Shown here: piece by piece, positions 19,289-27,192 of the stretch
How the letters are laid out: the number at the start of each line of letters is the position of its first letter
Position numbering within the stretch: position 1 is the first letter of the stretch
DNA from: Flammeovirgaceae bacterium UBA4465
GTDB taxonomy: Bacteria > Bacteroidota > Bacteroidia > Cytophagales > Cyclobacteriaceae
Reading direction: 5' to 3'
NCBI GenBank assembly: GCA_905182375.1
Contig: CAJJBF010000004.1
Coordinates: forward strand, 120,303 to 184,302
DNA: 64,000 bases
Notes under the pieces: generated by a model
Told to the model about the DNA's origin: nothing
What the model saw: only the letters and a program-made list of their open reading frames with translations
Database searches by the model: none
Made by a program: the position numbers and the translations under genes

Positions 19289-21523
19289 TTACTGCAAAAG
19301 ACGCACTTTAACTGATTTACTGGCAGGAGTATTACTTTTTCGTGCTTTTAATTCTAGAGGAATCAACACATTACATTCTGGAAAATAAGTCGCAATACAA
19401 CCCTTTGGAATCTCATAAGCTACTATTTTCAATCCCGAAACTTCTCTTTTCTTCCCTCCATAATTGTTATAAAGAGTGACCGGAAGATCAATATCTAAAT
19501 CATGCTTTTCAACATCTTTTTTATTCATTAGAACTATTTTTCGGGTCCCGTAAATCCCTCGATAACGATCATCTAAGCCATAGATGGTGGTATTAAATTG
19601 ATCGTGGCTTCGAATCGTCATCATGAGTAATTCATCTGGGTCGATTTGATAGTTGGGAAGTTCATTTACGGTAAACCTCGCTTTGCCGATGTCATTGGTA
19701 AATTGTTGATTTCGTGGTCCATTGGGCAAATCGAAAATACCGTCTTTCTTGAGCTTCTCATTGAAAGATTCAAAGCCAACAACAGCTTTACTTATCAGGA
19801 TTCGAATTCTATCATAATCATCAATCAATGCATGCCAATCAACAATATCATTTCCTATGGTTCTAGATGCAATCTGAGCGATGATATGAGGTTCACTCAA
19901 AAGACGGTTCGTATGTGATTTCACAAAGCCCCGTGTGGTATGTACAGTCCCCATGGAATTCTCCACTGTCAATGTTTGAGGGCCCGACTTTTCAATAATG
20001 GTATCGGTCCTGCCTAAACAAGGTAAAATCAATCCTATCTCACCATGGTGTAGGTGGGATCGATTCAGTTTGGTTGAAATATGCACTGAAAGTTGGGTCT
20101 GCTCCAAGGCCTGTGTCGTATAATCCGTATCTGGAGCCGCTGATAAAAAATTACCCCCAAGTGATATGAAATATTTTCCGGGTTCTTTGTGCATCAATGC
20201 TATGGCTTGCACGACATCTACCCCGTGTTTTCTAGGAGGCTCAAATCCAAAGGTCGCCGCTAAGGTGTCTAAAAATTGTTTGGAAGGCTTCTCCCATATA
20301 CCCATGCTTCTATCTCCCTGGACGTTACTGTGGCCGCGCACCGGGCAGGTTCCTGCGCCCTCCTTACCAATACTCCCTTTCAGCAATAACAGATTAACAA
20401 TCTCTTGAATATTATCTACTGCATTGACATGTTGAGTTAAACCCATGGCCCAACAGGCAATGATCTTATCCTTTTTACAGAGCCAATCTATCAGAACCTC
20501 AATTTGAGAGATTTCTAGACCGGTGCGCTCAACGAGGGAATGATAATCCTGAGATTTAATTTCGGTAATGAATGCCTCAAATCCTTCGGTCTTTTGAGCA
20601 ATGAAATCCTGATCTATGATTTCAGGAGATTTTTCTGCCTCTTCTAGTAACCTAAGTAGCAAAATTTTGAGTAGGGCCACATCTTCATTGATTTTGACCT
20701 GCAAATACAAATTCGCAAGATCAGTTCCTTGTCCCAATATCCCAGAAACCGCCTGTGGATTGTTGAATTTCAATAATCCTGCCTCCTTCAGTGGATTAAT
20801 CACAACGACCTTAGCCCCCTGCTTCTTGGCCTTTTCCAAAGCGGATAACATCCTAGGGTGATTGGTACCTGGATTTTGTCCAAATATCAAAATCAATTCG
20901 GCATGATAAAAATCTTCGAGCTTGACCGTTCCTTTGCCTATGCCTAAGGTATGATTTAAGGCAACGCCACTGGACTCATGGCACATGTTTGAGCAATCTG
21001 GTAAATTATTGGTCCCAAAAATTCGGATAAATAATTGATACAAAAAAGCTGCCTCATTACTCGTCCTACCCGAGGTGTAGAATATGGCGTCATCAGGACT
21101 TATGCGCTGGTTTAAATGAGATGCAATGAGATCAAAAGCTTCATCCCATGAAATGGAGGTATAATTTTTCTCCCCTTTTCTTACCATCATCGGTGTTACA
21201 AGACGCCCTTGCTGACCCAACCAATAATCAGATTGATTTCTGAGGCTGCTGATTGAATGTTTGGAAAAAAAAGAAGCATCTACACTACGGTCGGTGGCCT
21301 CTTCAGCGATTGCCTTGACCCCATTCTCACAAAACTCACCCAAATTGGATCGATGATCAGGATCGGGCCATGCACAACCCGGACAATCGGTACCGCCTTT
21401 TTGATTTAAGGGAGCTAGAACCTTCCCGGTTTTTATAAGGCTCATTGATTTCAATGCCATGCGCATGGAATGGAAAACAGCTTTTAGGCCAGCGGCACTT
21501 TTAGAAGGTTGTGTTATCCTCAT
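19289..21523 (-). CDS. FdhF/YdeP family molybdopterin oxidoreductase
   Basis: A 744-residue cytoplasmic molybdenum enzyme related to the formate dehydrogenase alpha subunit. The N-terminus has the paired-Cys DCPGCAWPDP motif with a further Cys in GEFCENG, as in the YdeP group. The probable Mo-ligand Cys is in SNMCHESSG, and the molybdopterin-binding signatures GQNPGTNHPR and CPVRGHSNVQGDRSMG are present. The molydopterin-binding C-terminal domain (about 620-744) is complete. Length is typical. The group is an orphan-type oxidoreductase, associated in some bacteria with acid resistance; its substrate is unknown. No accessory subunit or molybdopterin biosynthesis gene lies beside it. It has its own upstream gap of about 230 nt. 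Confidence 0.88.
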   Translation of the reverse strand: MRITQPSKSAAGLKAVFHSMRMALKSMSLIKTGKVLAPLNQKGGTDCPGCAWPDPDHRSNLGEFCENGVKAIAEEATDRSVDASFFSKHSISSLRNQSDYWLGQQGRLVTPMMVRKGEKNYTSISWDEAFDLIASHLNQRISPDDAIFYTSGRTSNEAAFLYQLFIRIFGTNNLPDCSNMCHESSGVALNHTLGIGKGTVKLEDFYHAELILIFGQNPGTNHPRMLSALEKAKKQGAKVVVINPLKEAGLLKFNNPQAVSGILGQGTDLANLYLQVKINEDVALLKILLLRLLEEAEKSPEIIDQDFIAQKTEGFEAFITEIKSQDYHSLVERTGLEISQIEVLIDWLCKKDKIIACWAMGLTQHVNAVDNIQEIVNLLLLKGSIGKEGAGTCPVRGHSNVQGDRSMGIWEKPSKQFLDTLAATFGFEPPRKHGVDVVQAIALMHKEPGKYFISLGGNFLSAAPDTDYTTQALEQTQLSVHISTKLNRSHLHHGEIGLILPCLGRTDTIIEKSGPQTLTVENSMGTVHTTRGFVKSHTNRLLSEPHIIAQIASRTIGNDIVDWHALIDDYDRIRILISKAVVGFESFNEKLKKDGIFDLPNGPRNQQFTNDIGKARFTVNELPNYQIDPDELLMMTIRSHDQFNTTIYGLDDRYRGIYGTRKIVLMNKKDVEKHDLDIDLPVTLYNNYGGKKREVSGLKIVAYEIPKGCIATYFPECNVLIPLELKARKSNTPASKSVKVRLLQ

Positions 21524-21751
21524 TTTAATATTTAATCGCGTTGAATGAATATTATATTCAAATAAAGGATTTTCACACTAGTCATGAGCTTACAAAACAT
21601 ATTTCTAAATAAATTTAACCAGATTTCAACCAAAGATAAAAATATCGTAAGTAATTTATATTTTCTCCTATTTATTACCTTTTAGTGGCCAATGTAATTT
21701 TCAAAATTTAATTTGCTTTTTTCTATTTTTAAATTCATCATAAATGATTTT

Positions 21752-24700
21752 TCATGACCTTAGATAAGCCACCAAATCCAAAATCTCTTGATCATTCATA
21801 TTATCTATTAGCCCGGAAGGCATCATAGAATTAGGCATATCTTCTCTTGATTGTACGTCTGACTTGTTGATCGTTACTTTATCCTGTCCTACGACTTTTA
21901 AAACAAGATGGCGATCAGTATCACTGGCTACCGTTCCTATATAAGTTCGGCCATCTCTAGTCGTGATGACCACCATTTTATAATCCTCCTGAATATCAGC
22001 GCTGGGTTCCAGTATATTGGAAAGGAGATAATCAATATTTGATCGATTCGATCCGGTCAATTCTGGTCCCAAAACGCCTCCTTCACCATACAATTGATGA
22101 CAAGCCCCGCAGGTATTTGTAAAGATCGCCTTGCCTTTGATGACATTCGCACCCTTCAAGTTTTCGCTTGTCAAAATTTTTTTATAGCGCTTGTAATGTG
22201 ACTCAATATCAGCAGATATATCGTCGATAGGACCCCAAATTTCAACAAAACCACTCCCCATAACTCGCCTTAGCTGTCTGGCTATATAAGCAGGGATTTC
22301 ACTTTTAGGAATCTGACCTTCTTTAATAGCCTCAGTAAGAATACTTGCGTACTCTCTCCTGGAGGCCATGGCTAACAAAACTTCAACCTTTTCTTTTTCA
22401 TTAAAAGCTTCATACTTATCAAACATATCCCAACCAAGTTCAACATCCTTGTAATTAGTTATCGCTCTGATGGCCTGAATTCTCAAGTCCGGATCATCCA
22501 TGAATTCTACTAGTCTTGGCGTTAATCCCAAATAGGCCCGACTAGCCAGCGCTGTTAGCGCTTTCTGACGATCTTCAAGCGATGCATTTGCGTTTTCAAG
22601 AATGGTAAGAAGCTGATTGGCGGCGTCTGCACTACCAAAAAGCTGAGCAATCTCAATAGCAATCCCTTTTGTGGACTCGCTAGAAGACAATAATTCATAG
22701 GTCTTTTTCCAGTTGTCTGATGGTTTTATGTCGGAACGGTTTTCAATTTCGTTTCGCAGTCCATATAAAAGATACTTTTGATTTACAGAACGCTTTTGTA
22801 TAACATCCAACAATTGCTCCATTCCATTGGCATCTATCACCCTTCTTGCTATATATTCTGCAATGGTTGGCATTTTAGTTTCCAATCCTATTTTTAATGC
22901 CCTTTCGACATCAATAGCAACATTGGGTTCCATCGCAAACCATATCATTTTGGGTATATTATGATCATCTTTATCCTCAGATCTTTGGCTTAATGCAGAT
23001 ACAATCTCCCAGCGGTCATTTATGGGAATTCGTTGCAAAACTGCCGCCAGATATAATCTTACAACCGCAGACCTCTCATTAACGGCCATCATATGAAACT
23101 TTTGTAATGCATCTTTTGATAGATTCTGATCTTCTCCCAAAAGCTGAATAGACCACGCTCTTATGTATTCATCGGTATCATTTAGAGCTGCAAGCAGATC
23201 ATCTTCTGTCAATGAACCGATAATATGAAGCGCCCAAAGCCCTCTCAGTCTCAAATCAGTATTACTTTCCTTCTTATAAATACTTATCAACCTGCTTATT
23301 GCCTCAGGTGATATGGCTTCTTTCACAGACCGACCCTGCAGAATAACTCGAGCACGTCTTGCGTGCCAATCACTTGGGCTTCGCTGAAGTTCGGCAAGTT
23401 CTAAATCTGAAAACACACCTAAATTATCATACCTTCCCCCCCATTGTTCAGCATGGGATGTTTCTGGCATTATTCTGAAAATTCTCCCAGTCTCCTTATT
23501 GGCCACCGTGTTACCACATATATCTGCATCATGCCAGTCGAGCACATATAGGCCGCCATCAGGACCTACCTCTAAACTAAAACCTATCCACTGTGCATTA
23601 TTAGCCATCACAAAATCTTCTCCATGTTTGGCTACAAACCCTGAACCTTTGGGATCAAGGATATCAGAAAGAACGGCATGTTCATGAATATTAGCCATGA
23701 ATATTCGATCCTTTTGTCCAGAAGGAAATGCATCTGACATGTAAACTCTTGCTCCTCCGTGAGCTGACGAATGACGATGATCGACTATGGTCTTAATATC
23801 ATCATAAATGTAGGGGCTAAAGTGCTGACCCCCTTGGCGATGGTAAATGCCACCTGGTATAACATGGAAAAGATGAGGGATCACACATGCACTGATTAAG
23901 AGTTGGCCCTTGGCATTATAATCAATACCCCACGGATTGCTGAATCCATGGGCTACCGCTTCAAATCGATCTTTGGTTGGATGGTATTTCCACACGCCCC
24001 CATTAATATCAACGCCATCTGCTTCTAATAGATCTTCAGGGAATGGCTCATTGTGCTTATAGATTTTACCCTTTCCTTTTGGCCTTCGGATTTTTGATGG
24101 CGTGGCAAATCCTTCCAGCCCATAGAGCCAGCCATCAGGACCCCAATGGAAGCTATTAATGGTCTCATGTCTATCTCTTATTCCCCATCCGGTTAATCTC
24201 ACCTCAATGTCTTCTATTTCGGCAATATCATCGCCATTTCGGTCAGGAATAAATAACAGATTGGGAGGAGCGCCTACAAATACGCCGTCAAAACCTACGG
24301 CTAAGGCTGATGGAAATGCAATGCCTTCTGCAAAAACCTTTCTTGAGTCTGCTCTCCCATCACCATTAGTATCTTCAATTATAAGGATTCTACTGTCTCC
24401 AGATCCTGAGAAGCCACTGCCGCGTGACTCATAATCTCTATTTTCAGCAATCCACAATCGCCCTTTGTCATCCCAACAAAATGCCATGGGTTGGGTTATC
24501 ATTGGCTCTGACGCCCAAGCATTGACCTTATATCCACCAGTGACCGTCATTTCATCTACTTGTTCATCAGCCGTTAGAAACCTGGCTTCAAACCCTGCTT
24601 CCTGAGCGATCTCCCAAAGACCAGCAGTTGCGTAGAGATTATCATCTCCGATGTACCCTTTCCATTTTTCTGTCAGATCTAAATCATTTAACTCTCCAGT

Positions 24701-25633
24701 ATAAACTACTAATCCATGTTTAATTATTTCTGTCTCCCCCTTTAGAATCTTCCAATCACCCATAATGGCTCGACTGGGTCCGACTCCAAATTGGGAATCC
24801 ACTCTCCAGGTTTGCGGAAACCCCCTATTGTCAGGATGATCAAAAATGGCGATATGGGCCAGATCATCTCTTCCTTCTACCTGCATGCCTATATCCATCC
24901 ATAACGACTGTTGACCTTCTGCCTTTTCGTTTTTTTGCCTAGAAAAATTCACAACTTCACCATTGATTCCTTCTTTCCATGGCATCCGAAGAAACATTCC
25001 TCCGTATTTCATTTCTCCTATCACCACTTCTTCTATAGCTTCTCCAGTCCACTCCAATTCTAGTAAATATTGTTCTTCAAGTACTTGCGCAGACCAAACC
25101 TGCGTTTCCTTCATCAGTGGTTCTCCATTTTCATCAAGCATCAAATACACCGTCTGCCAACTTACTTTCTCACCTACCGAATCAATGACATCAAAGCTGA
25201 CTCGTTTCCAATAATCCTCTCCCGGATTATGAAAATAGTCACGGCCTTTAATCGCTATTTGCTCTTTAGTTTTGGACTCGTAAAAGAATTCCATCAAACT
25301 ATCAAGCCCCATGGCTCGACCATTAACTCTTGTAAAACCCCAATAGAGGCCCGTCTGATGAGCATGATGCTCTGGACTATTTTCTGTAAGAAGCCCTTTT
25401 CCATCCGGTGGTGCAATGGGATGCAAATAAGGGCGAAAACCTGATCTCGCGTTTTGAACAACTATCGGTTGATTTTTATTACCCACAAATACAGATATAG
25501 TTGCAGCATCTTTATCCAAAATAGCAGTTAGTACCTGATCTGATTTAAGATTAGATGGATTGCAACAAATAAATAATAGAAGTAAGAAGTTGGCAGTAAT
25601 GAAATAGTATTTTATCGTTCTCAAATTAATCAT
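21752..25633 (-). CDS. DUF6807 (PmoA-like) + PVC-type propeller + HEAT + cytochrome c lipoprotein
   Basis: A 1293-residue exported protein. Residues 1-24 form a lipoprotein-type signal ending in FICC. Residues about 35-345 match the PmoA-like DUF6807 module (RPYLHPIAPPDGKGLLTENS, HHAHQTGLYWGF). From about 365 to 720 is a PVC-type sorbosone-dehydrogenase-like propeller (ASEPMITQPMAFCWDDKGRL, WIAENRDYESRG). Next is an alpha-helical HEAT-like region, then a cytochrome c domain with CGACH at 1175-1179, and a methionine-rich segment near 1265 that could supply the distal ligand. Proteins of this class are thought to oxidise sugars or sugar derivatives with electron transfer to the heme; the substrate is not predictable. 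The gene is intact although its neighbours are decayed. Confidence 0.88.
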   Translation of the reverse strand: MINLRTIKYYFITANFLLLLFICCNPSNLKSDQVLTAILDKDAATISVFVGNKNQPIVVQNARSGFRPYLHPIAPPDGKGLLTENSPEHHAHQTGLYWGFTRVNGRAMGLDSLMEFFYESKTKEQIAIKGRDYFHNPGEDYWKRVSFDVIDSVGEKVSWQTVYLMLDENGEPLMKETQVWSAQVLEEQYLLELEWTGEAIEEVVIGEMKYGGMFLRMPWKEGINGEVVNFSRQKNEKAEGQQSLWMDIGMQVEGRDDLAHIAIFDHPDNRGFPQTWRVDSQFGVGPSRAIMGDWKILKGETEIIKHGLVVYTGELNDLDLTEKWKGYIGDDNLYATAGLWEIAQEAGFEARFLTADEQVDEMTVTGGYKVNAWASEPMITQPMAFCWDDKGRLWIAENRDYESRGSGFSGSGDSRILIIEDTNGDGRADSRKVFAEGIAFPSALAVGFDGVFVGAPPNLLFIPDRNGDDIAEIEDIEVRLTGWGIRDRHETINSFHWGPDGWLYGLEGFATPSKIRRPKGKGKIYKHNEPFPEDLLEADGVDINGGVWKYHPTKDRFEAVAHGFSNPWGIDYNAKGQLLISACVIPHLFHVIPGGIYHRQGGQHFSPYIYDDIKTIVDHRHSSAHGGARVYMSDAFPSGQKDRIFMANIHEHAVLSDILDPKGSGFVAKHGEDFVMANNAQWIGFSLEVGPDGGLYVLDWHDADICGNTVANKETGRIFRIMPETSHAEQWGGRYDNLGVFSDLELAELQRSPSDWHARRARVILQGRSVKEAISPEAISRLISIYKKESNTDLRLRGLWALHIIGSLTEDDLLAALNDTDEYIRAWSIQLLGEDQNLSKDALQKFHMMAVNERSAVVRLYLAAVLQRIPINDRWEIVSALSQRSEDKDDHNIPKMIWFAMEPNVAIDVERALKIGLETKMPTIAEYIARRVIDANGMEQLLDVIQKRSVNQKYLLYGLRNEIENRSDIKPSDNWKKTYELLSSSESTKGIAIEIAQLFGSADAANQLLTILENANASLEDRQKALTALASRAYLGLTPRLVEFMDDPDLRIQAIRAITNYKDVELGWDMFDKYEAFNEKEKVEVLLAMASRREYASILTEAIKEGQIPKSEIPAYIARQLRRVMGSGFVEIWGPIDDISADIESHYKRYKKILTSENLKGANVIKGKAIFTNTCGACHQLYGEGGVLGPELTGSNRSNIDYLLSNILEPSADIQEDYKMVVITTRDGRTYIGTVASDTDRHLVLKVVGQDKVTINKSDVQSREDMPNSMMPSGLIDNMNDQEILDLVAYLRS

Positions 25634-25678
25634 ACTTTGCTAAACAGTAATTATTTTGTTAATCAAAGATAATACACA

Positions 25679-25982
25679 TTAATTTTTCCTGTCGCCCGAG
25701 GAGAAGATGCTTATGGCCTTGATTAAAATGTCAGTTCCATGCGCTCATCTGCCAACGCCTTCGGAAGTCTTGAAATTTATTTCTCTGCTACTGTTTGCAT
25801 TTTCTTGCCATTTCAAGGAATGTAATCTCTTTCTGGTTCTTGTATTGAAATCACCATGATGGGCGCATTTGCGGGTCTATGCCATACTCTTATGCTAGCT
25901 CTTTTACCTTACCCCTTAATAGGCTTAATTCAACAGCTGTGAGCTTAAATTCCTTATTGTACTTTCTTCTTTCTTCTGCCAT
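25679..25982 (-). mobile_element. Relic of IS3-family transposase orfA
   Basis: From the ATG at 25982 the frame reads MAEERRKYNKEFKLTAVEL then LLRGKVKELA, a stop, EYGIDPQ. With frame changes it continues KNQKE, then KALADERMEL, and finally KAISIFSSGDRKN with a TAA at 25679-25681. This is the HTH-plus-leucine-zipper plan of IS3-group OrfA, and the roughly 100-codon length matches. Internal stops and frameshifts show it is dead, and no orfB follows: the PVC-protein gene starts 46 nt away. Terminal inverted repeats were not identified. Confidence 0.75.
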
Positions 25983-26283
25983 AAAACTTGAAATTAATCA
26001 TTTGGTTTTTACAGCTTAACGCTAACTCCAGTATTTTGAAACATTCCAAACATCGATCAAATTACGTCTTATTAGACTTTGAATAAACAAAATATTTTTA
26101 AAAAATAATCTAGGTTAATTTGTTAAAAAAATCAATTTTTAGCAAAAAAAATTACTCATGTAAAAAAACAAGCGTTTTTAACTTTAAAATTAACTGGGAA
26201 AAGAAAATACTTCAATAAATTACTTATGTCAAGATACACGGCTTCCTTAAATGGGCACTGCTCTTTTAAAAAATATAAGAAAT
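25983..26283. other. AT-rich intergenic stretch beside the IS relic
   Basis: No gene, RNA or clear repeat seen. It may contain the outer end of the former insertion sequence, but no terminal repeat could be defined. Confidence 0.4.
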
Positions 26284-26311
26284 AAAAAAACCAGATTAAA
26301 TCTGGTTTTTT
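26284..26311 (-). terminator. Rho-independent terminator after tRNA-Lys
   Basis: Inverted repeat CCAGATT-A-AATCTGG (26291-26305) flanked by A7 and T6 runs, so on the minus strand it ends in a U tract. It begins just 3' of the tRNA-Lys gene. The symmetrical A and T tracts could let it work in both directions. Confidence 0.7.
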
Positions 26312-26313
26312 AG

Positions 26314-26386
26314 TGATCCGTCTGGGGTTCGAACCCAGGACCCTCTCCTTAAAAGGGAGATGCTCTACCAGCTGAGCTAACGAATC
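26314..26386 (-). tRNA. tRNA-Lys (anticodon TTT)
   Basis: A 73-nt cloverleaf. The acceptor stem is GATTCGT/ACGGATC (one G-T pair), with discriminator A and no encoded CCA. The D arm is GCTC...GAGC. The anticodon stem is TCTCC/GGAGA with loop CTTTTAA, giving anticodon TTT. The T arm is CTGGG TTCGAAC CCCAG. A promoter-like element lies about 65 nt upstream and a terminator lies immediately downstream, so it appears to be an independent single-gene transcription unit. Confidence 0.97.
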
Positions 26387-26449
26387 ATTACTATTTTTAA
26401 CAAAAAATCTTTGGGTTTTTGGCCGCTGTCCTTTGACTAATTTGCGGTG

Positions 26450-26479
26450 CAAAACTATGCAGCCATTCTACAAAATCAA
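26450..26479 (-). promoter_or_regulatory. Bacteroidota-type promoter for tRNA-Lys
   Basis: Minus-strand -7 element TAGTTTTG (plus-strand 26450-26457, fits TAnnTTTG) with TTG of the -33 box at 26477-26479, separated by 19 nt as in the Bacteroidota consensus. It points at the tRNA-Lys gene. Confidence 0.6.
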
Positions 26480-26484
26480 ACTAA

Positions 26485-27192
26485 ATGAAATATAAGTTTT
26501 TATTATTTTTATTATTTCCCATTTTGACCGCCTCAGACAGCAGCGCTGATCCCAAATTATTTGAGGCCGATTCTCTATTCAGATCGAAGAAATACACTGA
26601 ATCAAAGTCAATATTCAGTGAGATAACTGCGACGGGTAAAGCGAGTCCCGCCCTTTTATTAAAAATGGCTTACATAGACGAAGGACTTGGTGACTATGTT
26701 CAAGCACTCTTTCATTTGAATAGTTATTATTCGATGACTTCAAATGAACAAGCATTAGATAAGATGAGAAATATTGCAGAGAAAATGGACTTGATGGGTT
26801 ATGAATATTCAGATTATGGCTTTTTTAGAAATTTATTGACTGAATTTAAAATAGAAATTGAAATGAGCCTGTGTTCGATTTTACTGCTTTTAAGTTTTTT
26901 GAGCTTCCGGAAAAAACAAGCAATGAAAGCTTTTAGACCCATCATTTATATCCAAATAGGTTTGATTTTTATCTTAGGCCTTTCAGTCAACGATTTATTT
27001 GAATATGACCGAGCCATCATCAACTCAGACAACGTAATCCTTATGTCCGCACCTTCTGCGGGTGCTGAACCCGTAGAGATTATTGAAAAAGGTCACCTCA
27101 TTGAGGTATTAAGCAGACATGATACGTGGGTGAAAATTCTATGGTATGATCAAGAGGTTTTTATCAAAACTCAAAAACTATTGTTTATTTGA
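26485..27192 (+). CDS. BatE-like TPR membrane protein with C-terminal SH3-like domain
   Basis: A 235-residue protein with a signal peptide or N-terminal anchor (about 1-21) and TPR-like helices at about 25-105 (ADSLFRSKKYTESKSIFSEI, LLLKMAYIDEGLGDYVQAL). Two transmembrane segments follow (about 127-142 and 152-168), then a C-terminal SH3-like fold (about 180-235, 'PVEIIEKGHLIEVLSRHDTW'). This is the architecture of BatE in Bacteroidota aerotolerance (bat) loci, but the other bat genes are absent here, so the name is only by architecture. Its 3' end overlaps the convergent T9SS-domain gene by 8 nt. Confidence 0.65.
   Translation: MKYKFLLFLLFPILTASDSSADPKLFEADSLFRSKKYTESKSIFSEITATGKASPALLLKMAYIDEGLGDYVQALFHLNSYYSMTSNEQALDKMRNIAEKMDLMGYEYSDYGFFRNLLTEFKIEIEMSLCSILLLLSFLSFRKKQAMKAFRPIIYIQIGLIFILGLSVNDLFEYDRAIINSDNVILMSAPSAGAEPVEIIEKGHLIEVLSRHDTWVKILWYDQEVFIKTQKLLFI

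Noticed and set aside
25983..26283. Possible IS terminal inverted repeat near the orfA relic
   Set aside because: No pair of matching ends could be identified on both sides, so no element boundary is claimed.
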